Source of the DNA: Tritrichomonas musculus
Taxonomy: Eukaryota > Parabasalia > Tritrichomonadida > Tritrichomonadidae
Length of the DNA stretch: 64,000 bases
Assembly (NCBI GenBank): GCA_039105265.1
Contig: JAPFFF010000013.1
Location: 3,782,001 to 3,846,000, forward strand
Direction of reading: 5' to 3'
The notes beneath the pieces were generated by a model. It saw nothing but the letters and a program-made list of their open reading frames with translations, was not told the DNA's origin and did not search any database. This document shows, one piece after another, positions 1 through 8,491 of the stretch (position 1 is its first letter; every line of letters starts with the position of its first letter). A program made the translations under genes and the position numbers.

Positions 1-1620
1 GAAAAAGTTGTGAGTGTTTCTGGATTTAACAATCTTCAATTAATCTCCCAAATGTCATTAATTTCACATTTTATTGAAAAAAACAACCAACAAGATAAAA
101 ATTCAAATAGTTACTTTGACTTTTATTGTTTACTTAAATATTTCATGAGCACCAATTTAGATAAAAATGGTCATTATTTAGAGGTTTTGGGCTTTAATGA
201 TAAGGATTTTATTGTTAAAATAGAAAAAATTGACGAGATTCATATATTGAAAGATGCTACAAGTGTTTTATTTCAAGATTTCGTATCAGAATTAGAGAAA
301 TTTATCGATATAATTAAACCATTCAAAAGAATTTGTGTTGATATTCAATATCCATCTAAATCATTTGATAATGTTTATTCAAATTTAGTAAAATTGAAAG
401 AAACATGTGAAAATGGGCCAAATATTGAAATCTGTATCTTTATTTCAGGAATTATTGAAACAGATGAAAAATTTATTAAAAACAAAATTATTAAAAGCAT
501 CATTTTGGATAAACCAATCAAAACCATAAAATACTATAACATTCAAGGATCTTTTCAAGGTTGTTCATCTTTGGAACAAATAAAAATATCACCATCATGT
601 ACGTCAATTGAAACGAATGCATTCAGTGAATGCAAGTCATTAAAGCAAATATCGATTCCTTCTTCTGTAACACAAATCGGATATGCTTCATTTTATAATT
701 GTTCTTTATTAGAACAAGTTTCAATTCCTTCTTCTATCATATTAATTAAAAAATATACTTTTAGAGCCTGCTCATCATTAACACAAATAACAATTCCTTC
801 ATCTGTTACCAAAATTGAAGATTTTGCTTTTGCTAATTGCTCATCATTAACTAAAATATCATTTCAAATTCCATCAAATGTAACTTTAATTGGATCTGCC
901 GTTTTTAGTTTTTGTCCATCATTGACAAAAATAAAAATCCCTTCCTCAGTGACTTCATTTGGTGATTATGTTTTTTATAATTGTTCTTCGTTAAAGAAAA
1001 TTTCAATTCCATCGTCTATTGATATCATTAGAGCTTGCTTTTTTTATGGATGCTCATCATTAAACATAATATCAATTCCATCGTCAGTACATAAAATTGA
1101 GGAGCAATCTTTTATCGGGGTAAAATCATTAACAATAATCGGAGACATTAAGATCATTGTTGAGTGTATGTTCGCATATTGTGAATCATTAACACAAATC
1201 GCAATTCCATCATCTGTAACTTCAATTGGAGATTCTGCTTTCGCTGGATGTTCATCATTAACACAAATCACAATTCCATCATCTGTAACTTCAATTGGAG
1301 ATTCTGCTTTCGCTGGATGTTCATCATTAACACAAATCACAATTCCATCATCTGTAACTTCAATTGGAAATTCTGCTTTCTCTGAATGTTCATCATTAAC
1401 ACAAATCACAATTCCTTCTTCTGTAACTTCAATTGGAAATTCTGCTTTCGCTGGATGTTCATCATTAACACAAATCACAATTCCTTCTTCTGTAACTTCA
1501 ATTGGAAATTCTGCTTTCTCTGAATGTTCATCATTAACACAAATCACAATTCCTTCTTCTGTAACTTCAATTGGAACTGATGCATTTTCAAAAAGAATTA
1601 ATATAATAAGAGTTGAATAA
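1..1620 (+). CDS. BspA-like leucine-rich repeat protein, 5' end cut by window edge
   Basis: The frame is open to the first base, so the true start may lie outside the window; the first in-frame ATG is at 52. After a non-repetitive N-terminal part of about 180 residues, the rest is built of LRR_5/BspA-type repeats of about 23 residues, with the recurring pattern SSVTSIG..AF..CSSLTQI. The last five or six repeats are nearly identical in DNA (69-bp units, about 1183-1590), which indicates recent unit duplication. I see no transmembrane segment or C-terminal anchor. BspA-like proteins are a greatly expanded family in trichomonads and some are surface proteins that may contact host or bacteria; that role is known for the family, not shown here. 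The stop codon TAA is followed by A, giving the TAAA that serves as a polyadenylation signal in trichomonads. Confidence 0.85.
   Translation, partial: EKVVSVSGFNNLQLISQMSLISHFIEKNNQQDKNSNSYFDFYCLLKYFMSTNLDKNGHYLEVLGFNDKDFIVKIEKIDEIHILKDATSVLFQDFVSELEKFIDIIKPFKRICVDIQYPSKSFDNVYSNLVKLKETCENGPNIEICIFISGIIETDEKFIKNKIIKSIILDKPIKTIKYYNIQGSFQGCSSLEQIKISPSCTSIETNAFSECKSLKQISIPSSVTQIGYASFYNCSLLEQVSIPSSIILIKKYTFRACSSLTQITIPSSVTKIEDFAFANCSSLTKISFQIPSNVTLIGSAVFSFCPSLTKIKIPSSVTSFGDYVFYNCSSLKKISIPSSIDIIRACFFYGCSSLNIISIPSSVHKIEEQSFIGVKSLTIIGDIKIIVECMFAYCESLTQIAIPSSVTSIGDSAFAGCSSLTQITIPSSVTSIGDSAFAGCSSLTQITIPSSVTSIGNSAFSECSSLTQITIPSSVTSIGNSAFAGCSSLTQITIPSSVTSIGNSAFSECSSLTQITIPSSVTSIGTDAFSKRINIIRVE
1183..1590 (+). 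repeat. 69-bp tandem repeats coding for LRR units
   Basis: Units begin with TCATCATTAACACAAATC at 1252, 1321, 1390, 1459 and 1528, exactly 69 bp apart, with a slightly diverged unit before them. Each codes for one 23-residue LRR. Differences cluster in two variants (GDSAFAGC and GNSAFSEC) that partly alternate, as expected from duplication of one- and two-unit blocks. Confidence 0.9.
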
Positions 1621-1635
1621 ATATTATTTATTCTT

Positions 1636-2125
1636 ATTTTGGAAATTGGAAATTCAATATGATTCTCTTCCAAAAGGTTAATTATTTCAGCATTTTTACC
1701 ATGAATTGCAAAATACCACAACTGTGGTGTCAATTCAACTCCATTAATTTGTAAATATTTGAAAATTTGAATTGGTCAAAAAAATGCAGCATATTTAATC
1801 AGTATCAATTTATCATCTTTATCTTTTTTATCTTTATTTAATGAATTAAGAGAACCAAGTCCAAAAGCAGGTTTATCATTAGCGATACTTCTATCTGATT
1901 CGATTTGTTTCTTTATCAAAAAAGAACTTGTTTCAAAAATTGATGATTTAATTATTTTAATAGATGCAATGAATTCTTCAACCGAATCATTTCGAATTTA
2001 TTTAATCGTCAGGTAACTCTTTCTCAAGTTGTTTAACCCATTCAAATCTTGGAAGCCACCTTTCATTTACAAATGGCTTAATTTCAATGTCATTTTTATT
2101 GAAATAATTTAACCATAATCAAAAT
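1636..2125 (-). pseudogene. Decayed DUF3447/ankyrin-family gene
   Basis: Reading the minus strand gives, in order, pieces matching the DUF3447 proteins at 3086 and 25251: IEIKPFVNERWLPRFEWVKQ, then IRNDSVEEFI, then SIFETSSFL, then IKYAAFF, then GVELTPQLWYFAIHGKN and INLLEENHIEF. The order and spacing match the intact relatives (LIRNNSITEFV, SLFETNSFL, IEYAAFYGS, KLTPSLWLYAIHSNN). The copy is broken by at least one in-frame stop (after YAAFF), a frame change near 2000 and a low-complexity insertion (LNSLNKDKKDKDDK). It converges tail to tail with the BspA-like gene. These are host gene remains; no function is expected. Confidence 0.75.
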
Positions 2126-2181
2126 GAAATTTTAACTGTATTCCAAATTAAATATTCCAATGAAATTCACTGTATTCCAAA

Positions 2182-2605
2182 TTGAAGAGAATTAGATTTC
2201 AAATCTTGTATCGTTATCATACTCTTCAATTGAAAACTGATCCATCTATTTTGGAGCCTCATCTTAAAGCCTTAACTTTGTGGCTCATAACTTCTGTTCA
2301 TACGTACTTCTCTATTGATCCGCCTCAATCTCGTCTTTGCAAATATATTGCACTATGTTTGCTGACTCGTTTTAGCGAAACATCTTTGAAAGAGGTTATT
2401 TCTAACGAGTTCGTCCATCAACTTATTTACGAAATTTAGACTCATTGAATCGGGTTTTGAACGCTTTGATTATAAAATTAATCGACGATTGTAAAATGTT
2501 CGCGTTTGTAGGATTGTTCACTGCTTTGAATGAGTTCAATGATAAAGAAAATTATACTGAAAAATGGAAAGTTGATGAGAGTAATGAATATACACAAACA
2601 ATTTA
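2182..2605 (+). pseudogene. Fragment resembling the C-terminal part of XMAP215/ch-TOG proteins
   Basis: An 85-codon frame (2182-2439) holds a helical sequence including FSIDPPQSRLCKYIALCLL and SLKEVISNEFVHQLIYE. After a frame change near 2435 the sequence continues as SLNRVLNALIIKLIDDCKMF and AFVGLFTALNEF, ending at a TAA at 2605. The pattern of LN.LI.KL.D...F..L..L after a helical pair resembles the region behind the TOG domains in XMAP215/MOR1 family microtubule regulators. No TOG domain is present here, so this would be a small displaced piece. The family match is from memory and moderate; the frame change makes expression unlikely. Confidence 0.35.
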
Positions 2606-3060
2606 AATTCTATCACATTGAATGTTTTGGTCATTTAATCCAAACATCTTAGTTTTTATGCCAGTTTTGCAAATTTATGCATATTATCAATTTTTGTAGA
2701 ATGAAGAGGTTAATTTAATAAATATGATTAATCAAATTATCTTTTTTTTTTTTTTTTTTTTTTTTAATTTGTTGCAATTCTCTCCATTTGCAATCAAAAC
2801 TCCATTTACATTTAGGATAATAATTTCAAATGATATTTGCATTGATTAAAAAGCAGAATCTTCTATTTTTGTTAATCATGTGTAATTTGAAAATATGTGA
2901 TGTCATAACTTTTATTAGTTGATGAATTGTTGGACTTTTAAATATGAACAGATAATGAAGGTTGACTCTCCAATTAAAGATACAGATGGAGATTGCTAAT
3001 TTTTTACTCTATTGAGAAAAAAAAAATTGACCTATATTTCACCTTTGTCAAAATATAAAT
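2606..3060. other. AT-rich intergenic region
   Basis: No coding frame or RNA gene seen. It holds a run of about 24 T near 2742-2765. The downstream edge contains the initiator element of the next gene. Confidence 0.6.
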
Positions 3061-3064
3061 TTTA

Positions 3065-3070
3065 TCATAT
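3065..3070 (+). promoter_or_regulatory. Initiator (Inr), TCATAT
   Basis: TCATAT fits the trichomonad initiator TCA(Y)(W), and lies 16-21 nt before the ATG at 3086, the usual short leader length in this group. Confidence 0.5.
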
Positions 3071-3085
3071 TATATTAATAATAAA

Positions 3086-4240
3086 ATGAATTTTGATGAA
3101 TACATAAACAAGATGCAAAATGTACAAAATATTCTATTACAATTTATTGAAGGAGAAGATGATAAAGATGATAAATTTCAAGAATTAATTCAATTATTAG
3201 ATGATTCAAAAATTCGAGAAAACTGCTACGAATTCAGATCATTTCTTCATTTACTCATAAAAGTATCAAAGAATCATCATCGTCACCCCGGGTTTTTCAA
3301 AGATTTTGAACGCATTATCAATTTTTTGAAGGATGACATTCAAAAGCAATTTTCGAACAACGAAATCTTCACAATTTTCAAAGGCAATCTCAAAATATTG
3401 TTATTTTTAATTCAATCACAAATAGTAACACCAAACAGATACATTTCTCTCAACACGAATGCCAACTATTTCTATCCAGAAGTCAAAGATTTTATTCAAC
3501 AAATTCCAGAAAAATTTGAAGGGAAAAAAATCATCGATGAAATACCAGAAAAATTTGAGGAAAACCGACAAAAAGGTGAAAACGAGTCACACATCTGTGA
3601 ATTGATTCGTAATAATTCAATTACTGAATTTGTTACATATACTAATCAGATCAATTTTAATCTTTCACTTCCAATTGAAAAATCACTTTTTGAAACAAAT
3701 TCATTTTTGAAGGACAAAGAAGTGTCTTTAATTGAATACGCAGCATTTTATGGATCAATCAATATTTTCCAATATTTGAAAATGAAAGGTGCAAAATTGA
3801 CACCATCTTTGTGGCTTTATGCAATTCATTCAAACAATCCTGAAATGATTCATCTTCTTGAGTCTTTAGAAATTGAACCTGAAGACAAATCTTATCAAGA
3901 ATGCTTCATTGAATCAATCAAATGCCATCACAATAGAATAGCAACTTATATTCAAAACAGTCACTTGCAAAATGAAAAAGAAAATTCAAAAGAAGTGGCA
4001 ATTCAATGCCTCAAATATTACAATTTCCAGTTTTTGCAAAATGATCAAATTGATAAATCATTGCTATTCAAATTAATCCAATATGATTACTGTCAAATCG
4101 TTGATGTACTTTTAAGAGAAAAGGATATCGATGTCAATGAATTTTTTGTGACAAAAGAAGAAATTAAAAATTTTATTTTAATCATGAAAAAATTTCAAAT
4201 TATACATTTCAATCAAATTTTAAAAAATATAATATTTTAA
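3086..4240 (+). CDS. DUF3447/ankyrin-family protein (first part of a fragmented gene)
   Basis: Codes for 384 residues. Residues 1-115 are a helical N-terminal part shared with the gene at 25251 (QFIEGEDD, FSNNEIFTIFKGN). Residues about 160-290 match the DUF3447 core (CELIRNNSITEFV, SLIEYAAFYGS, PSLWLYAIHSNNPEMIHLLE, ECFIESIKCHHN). The C-terminus breaks off at LLREKDIDVNEFF, the usual end of an ankyrin unit, and then runs about 30 residues into low-complexity sequence before a stop. The following 1.7 kb contains three more single ankyrin repeats and a typical family C-terminus as separate islands, so this frame is probably the 5' part of a once longer gene. Start chosen for the ATG with an Inr just upstream. 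Ankyrin/DUF3447 proteins are a very large, poorly understood family in trichomonads; no partner can be named. Confidence 0.75.
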   Translation: MNFDEYINKMQNVQNILLQFIEGEDDKDDKFQELIQLLDDSKIRENCYEFRSFLHLLIKVSKNHHRHPGFFKDFERIINFLKDDIQKQFSNNEIFTIFKGNLKILLFLIQSQIVTPNRYISLNTNANYFYPEVKDFIQQIPEKFEGKKIIDEIPEKFEENRQKGENESHICELIRNNSITEFVTYTNQINFNLSLPIEKSLFETNSFLKDKEVSLIEYAAFYGSINIFQYLKMKGAKLTPSLWLYAIHSNNPEMIHLLESLEIEPEDKSYQECFIESIKCHHNRIATYIQNSHLQNEKENSKEVAIQCLKYYNFQFLQNDQIDKSLLFKLIQYDYCQIVDVLLREKDIDVNEFFVTKEEIKNFILIMKKFQIIHFNQILKNIIF

Positions 4241-5954
4241 TAATAATATTTGTATTTTAATATTTTTTTGGAATTTAAAGACAAAAATTTAAATAAAATT
4301 CTAAACAAGATTTTTTAATTCAATTCAAATAAAAAAAAATTTTTTTAATGAAGTTTTTAATGAAATATTTAAATAAAATTTAAATAAATAGTATTTTTTT
4401 AAATACAGTCCTAATTTCTATTATTTGATATGATTCATAAGTAACTTTTTAAATGAAATTATGAAAATTATTATTGAATAGGACAGCACTTTGTTTGGCA
4501 ATTGCAGAAGGAAATATTGAAATTATTAAAATTCTATTATCAAATGAAAATCTTGATATAAATATCTTTAATATTTTTATAATGATTTATTTAATAAAAT
4601 TTATAAATGTTTTTTAATATGATTTTTAAAATCAAATATTTCAATAAAATCACAAATTTAATATTTTAAAATAGTTTCAATTTTCATGTTTTAATAAAAT
4701 TAAAATTCGAATGTTTTAATGAAATTCTTTTTAAAATATTGTAATACAATCTTAAATCATAATTTAGAATACAATTCCAAATTTTCAATTTTCAATATAA
4801 TTCAAAAACTGGAAATTTCAATACAATTCAAAATTTGTTATTTCAATCAAATTAAAAAATAAATATTTTAATAGAATTTTTAAAGCAAAAATTTCAATGG
4901 AATTCATGATTATTTATTTGAATTGGATTTAAATAGTTTATTATATCAATGCAATTCAAAATTCGATATTTTAATTACATTTAGAAATTAAATATTTCAA
5001 TAGAATTGTAAATCAAAATTTTAAATTATATTTTAAATTCAACATTTTCAATAACATTCCTAATCTATCAAATTTATCTCATTTAAGATAAAACAGTTTT
5101 AATACAATTCAAAAACTTCGATATTAACGAAATTTGATATCAAATCATTAAATATAATTCAAACTTAAATATTTCAATACAATTTCAAAATAAATATTTT
5201 TATTTTATTTCAAAATAAAAAATTCAATGAAATTCTTTTCTAAAATTTCATAGAACAGCACTTTGTGCCGCAGTAGAAAGTGAAAACATCGATGCTATTA
5301 AACTTTTGTTGGCAAATGATAAACTTAACGTCAATTTACTCAACATTATTATCCTATATTTAAGTAAAATTTTTCAATTTATTTTATACAATTTATAAAT
5401 GTATTTTTCAATCAAATTTAATGTTATTTAGTTTAATGTGGTTCAAAAAAATAAATTTTAAATATTGTTTCTATTCAAATATTTCAATGAAATTATCATT
5501 CAAAATTTTCAATGGAATTCAACAAACTTTTTCAATGGAATATAAATCAAATATTTTCATACTATTTTAAGCTTATCACTTTTAATTTCATTCGAAACAT
5601 ATATTTTCATAACATTTTGAATTTTATAATTTTACCAAATTCATTAAATTGATTTTTCATGAAATCCATTATATATAATTCATGATACAGCATTGCATTT
5701 TGCAGTCCGTGATAGAAACATAGATATTATAAAACTTTTGCTAACGCGTGATGACATTGATATTAATGTTAATGATGGAATTTAAAAAAATTAATTAATG
5801 AAATTAAAAAATAATATTTAATGATTATTAATTTACCTTATGGAGAAAGCCAATAGAGTTGACTGAATCTCAAGATATTAAAAAATTATTCGAATCCTAT
5901 AATCCCAAAAAATCTTTAAAAGTTATCTCAAATTTATTATATATTCATAAATGA
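4241..5954 (+). pseudogene. Ankyrin-repeat islands and C-terminus separated by AT-rich spacers
   Basis: Four coding islands follow in order: ankyrin repeats at about 4483-4570 (TALCLAIAEGNIEIIKILLS), 5255-5345 (TALCAAVESENIDAIKLLLA) and 5687-5782 (TALHFAVRDRNIDIIKLLLT), and a C-terminal piece at about 5835-5954 (KPIELTESQDIKKLFESYNP) ending in TGA. Spacers of roughly 250, 685, 340 and 50 bp separate them; the long ones are stop-filled and made of a degenerate unit of about 30 bp resembling ATTTCAATANAATTCAAA. No parabasalid 5' splice site (GYAYGY) or ACTAACACACAG-type 3' site is visible, so I call this decay or unusual expansion, not clear introns. The last bases overlap the arm of the inverted-repeat element at 5943. 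Confidence 0.6.
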
Positions 5955-6332
5955 ATCATTTTAATGACTAAACAATAATTTAACCACTAATCATTGTATC
6001 GGATTTTTTCATATTCAAGAAAATTGTTAGCAAAGCATAATGCTTATTTTTTTTTTTTTTAAAAAAAAAAAAAACTTATTTTTCAATAATTTTTTGCTAC
6101 AATCGTTTTTTTCTTACCCACTTTTTGAATAGCGATCATAAGGCGAAATTTGACTTACTCTGTTAAGGAAATTAACTAAAAAACCACAAATTTAAATTTT
6201 ACCTAAAAATTATAGCTATTTGTTTATTTTGATCTACAATTTACTAACAATTTTCTTGTGTATGAAATAATAAGATACAATGATTAGTGGTTAAATAATT
6301 ATTTAGTTATTAAAATGATTCATTTATGAATT
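5943..6332. mobile_element. MITE-like element with about 90-bp terminal inverted repeats
   Basis: The left end (5943 onward, ATTCATAAATGAATCATTTT) and the reverse complement of the right end (6332 backward) match over about 90 bp with few differences, including AACCACTAATCATTGTATC and CAAGAAAATTGTTAG. The inside is about 200 bp with a T14/A14 run and no coding frame. No unambiguous target site duplication was found, so the superfamily is open. It lies between the ankyrin gene remnant and the ubiquitin-like gene. Confidence 0.75.
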
Positions 6333-6500
6333 CCTTTTTTTGGCAATGATATTTTTGATTGTAGAGTTTACAGTTAGTCCATCAGCAAATCATTAAGTTA
6401 AAAAAATTTTTTTGTGTCAAAATATTGAAAATTTTTTAAAAATTTTTCTCAAATTTTCTTTAAAAATTTTGATATTTATTTTCGCCCAATTATTTTGACT

Positions 6501-6506
6501 TCATTT
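6501..6506 (+). promoter_or_regulatory. Initiator (Inr), TCATTT
   Basis: TCATTT within GACTTCATTTTTTA matches the trichomonad Inr; the presumed +1 A is 14 nt before the ATG at 6517. The same context (ACTTCATTTTTT) precedes each DUF2828 gene copy. Confidence 0.65.
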
Positions 6507-6516
6507 TTTATTTCTA

Positions 6517-6981
6517 ATGAAATTATTTGTTCAATCACCAACATCTCTTCCAAACCCACACAAAGAAGAGTTCAATGTTGACCTTACTACACCAATCAAA
6601 AACCTTGCCGAAATTGCAGCAGAAAAGTTCGGTGTTGACTCAAAGAAACTTAAGTTATGCTTGGGTGAAACTCGTCTTAATGAAGAAGGTACAGTTGCAA
6701 GCTGCAATTTGGTTGAAGGATGCACACTAGACTCAGTTATTGAAAAATACATTGTCATTCATTATCCATCAGGCCGTAATGTTGAATATCCAGTCGAACC
6801 TAACACACAAATCAAAGAATTGACTGATATTGCATCACACGAAATCAATATTCCATTCGCTGACCAAATCAAGTTACTTTATGAAGGTCAACTTCTTGAA
6901 GACGGCAACACAATTGAATCTTGCAAATTACCTGATGGAGCTGATATTTCAGCCACAATTGTTTTGACTGCTGGTAAATAA
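6517..6981 (+). CDS. Protein of two tandem ubiquitin-like domains
   Basis: Codes for 154 residues, almost entirely two ubiquitin-like folds: residues about 1-75 (IKNLAEIAAEKFGVDSKKLK, LGETRLNEEGTVASCNL) and about 77-151 (IKELTDIASHEINIP, LLYEGQLLEDGNTIESCKL). Both have the beta-grasp pattern of strand pair, helix, and the GxxLxxxxTxxxxxL segment of ubiquitin-like proteins. The C-terminus is LTAGK, with no exposed diglycine, so conjugation in the ubiquitin manner is unlikely unless processed; a binding or adaptor role is more plausible. The two-domain layout recalls ISG15, but that is architectural only. Start supported by the Inr 14 nt upstream; the stop lies in TAAAG, giving the TAAA polyadenylation context. 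Codon use is regular and the reading frame clean, so it is probably expressed. Confidence 0.85.
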   Translation: MKLFVQSPTSLPNPHKEEFNVDLTTPIKNLAEIAAEKFGVDSKKLKLCLGETRLNEEGTVASCNLVEGCTLDSVIEKYIVIHYPSGRNVEYPVEPNTQIKELTDIASHEINIPFADQIKLLYEGQLLEDGNTIESCKLPDGADISATIVLTAGK

Positions 6982-7239
6982 AGAATAGATTTTTTTTTAC
7001 ATTTCTTTATCTGATCTTTCTTTTTTGTTAATTTTTTGAAGATTTATTTTTCATACTTTATATTGTTTTATCAATGTGATTTATATTTTGTTATATGAAA
7101 AATAAAAGTCAATTATGATTGATAACAAGTGAAAATTAAACTTGTGTCAGTGTAAATCATCATTTGAAAGTATTTCTTCAATTTGAAATTACAGATGATT
7201 GAATTTATACCAAATTACTTTTTCTAAGAAAAAATATGT

Positions 7240-7246
7240 AAAAAAT
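7240..7246 (-). terminator. RNA polymerase III terminator of tRNA-Lys
   Basis: Six T follow directly behind the tRNA 3' end on the minus strand. Confidence 0.7.
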
Positions 7247-7320
7247 GCTTCCGACGGGAGTTGAACCCGCGACCCTCGGATTAAAAGTCCGATGCATCTA
7301 ACCAACTGAGCTACGAAAGC
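7247..7320 (-). tRNA. tRNA-Lys (anticodon UUU)
   Basis: On the minus strand the 74 bases fold as a tRNA: acceptor arms GCTTTCG and CGGAAGC pair over seven positions (one G-T), the anticodon arm is TCGGA-CTTTTAA-TCCGA with anticodon TTT, and the T-arm carries GGGTTCAACTCCC. The D-loop contains AGTTGGTTA. No CCA is encoded, as expected in eukaryotes, and no intron is present. A run of T (six, 7240-7245 read on the minus strand) lies just downstream as an RNA polymerase III stop. Confidence 0.95.
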
Positions 7321-7566
7321 TTCTTGTTGATTTATAAATAAATTTTCATTTCATATAAAAAATTTTCATTGAAAGACCAGATATATTATTATTCAGAAGG
7401 TGAAGGCATTGAATATTTTGAAAAAATTATTCTGTATCAGTTAATTGAGCAGCCATAAATTGAAATAGTTGGTATGGTTATTTGGTTGTTTGGTCGCTTT
7501 TAATTCGAATATTACTTTTCAATAACTTCTATTTTATTAGATGTTTAGAAAGAAACAGTGGGGAAA

Positions 7567-8096
7567 TGATACCAAATTATTTTCATATTTTGACAGAAGA
7601 AGAAAGAGATTAATATTTGAAACTTCGCCAAATACTTTCATTGTCGTGCTGCAAGAATCGAAGAAATAGAAGTAAAGAAACATTTAATGAAATTTTCGGC
7701 ACAATTAAAAAGTGTGTAACAGGAAATCCTGATAGAGAAATCGAAAGATATCTTGTTTGTGGAATTGTATGGCTTGATAACGGAATTGCCATAAATACTC
7801 ATCAACCTCATTTACTTATTAACAAGTGTAAATCAACAATAAACGGATCTTTTCAAGCTCTTTGGTATGAAACTGCCTCAACTGGTTTAGATTCATCTAT
7901 TGAACTTGTTAACAATTTCTCTTTTATGAAAAGTAATTTTAGTGAACTAAGACAATGGACTGTGAGACAAAAAATGCAAATGATTTATGTTGATCATATT
8001 AAAAAAAAAGTTGAAAAACCAAAAAAAAGCGAATTTAAACTTGTTGATTGTGTTCAAGATTTTATGAATAAAAAAGTAGTCAAACACATCAAGTAA
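7567..8096 (+). pseudogene. Initiator-binding-domain (IBP39-like) protein with an in-frame stop
   Basis: The 159 codons from 7617 include KKCVTGNPDREIERYLVCGI, WLDNGIAINTHQPHLLINKC, KSTINGSFQALWY and NFSELRQWTVRQKM, which I recognise as the initiator-binding domain of trichomonad IBP39-type proteins; IBP39 of T. vaginalis binds the Inr element and the KCKSSINGS-type segment lies in its helix-turn-helix. Translation from the ATG at 7567 gives MIPNYFHILTEEERD, then TAA at 7612-7614, then YLKLRQ in the same frame, exactly where relatives continue. So the domain start is cut by one stop. Either the gene is dead or a shortened protein starts downstream. It ends after a Lys-rich tail without the C-terminal domain of IBP39. 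The family is expanded in Tritrichomonas and decayed copies are plausible. Confidence 0.75.
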
Positions 8097-8447
8097 AAAT
8101 ATAAAATCACCTAATGAATCTCATTTTCCTTTTAATGATGCATTTATCCAAAATCTCTGATTTAAATTCCATCTTCAATGGATATTTATAAGTATTCAAG
8201 AAATGGAATAAAAATTTTTGATTTTTCTCTAAATAATCTATAGCAATCTTTTTTAAAAAAAATAATTACATTATATTGTTATTTGAATTGGTAATATTTA
8301 CTATTTTTATATGTATCAAAACGTATAATAATATATTAAGTCAAGAAATTATCTGTAAAACTTTTGATTATGTCAGAATATAGATTCAAAAATTTTAATC
8401 AAAAAGTTTAAAATTTTACGCGGCCATCAGAATTTGATTATTATCAA
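8097..8447. other. AT-rich intergenic region upstream of XRN1
   Basis: No gene seen. At 8400-8409 a CAAAAAGTTT lies inverted to the ACTTTTTGAAT copy at 8448, giving a loose inverted pair in the promoter region of the exonuclease. Confidence 0.5.
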
Positions 8448-8458
8448 ACTTTTTGAAT
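8448..8458 (+). promoter_or_regulatory. ACTTTTTGAAT motif upstream of XRN1
   Basis: This 10-11 base motif recurs upstream of several intact genes in the window (here 34 nt before the ATG). No TCA(Y)(W) Inr is evident for this gene, so it may be an alternative promoter element. Function is inferred from position only. Confidence 0.4.
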
Positions 8459-8491
8459 ATGCTGAAAGTTTTTTACAATTTATTGTAACTC

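Noticed and set aside
1044-1733. 229-codon minus-strand frame opposite the LRR repeats
   Set aside because: Its repetitive part (IEVTEEGIVICVNDEH) is the antisense of the 69-bp LRR units. Only the first 40 codons are meaningful, as part of the decayed DUF3447 gene.
4241-5835. Ordinary spliceosomal introns between ankyrin islands
   Set aside because: No GYAYGY donor or ACTAACACACAG-type acceptor is visible at the island borders.
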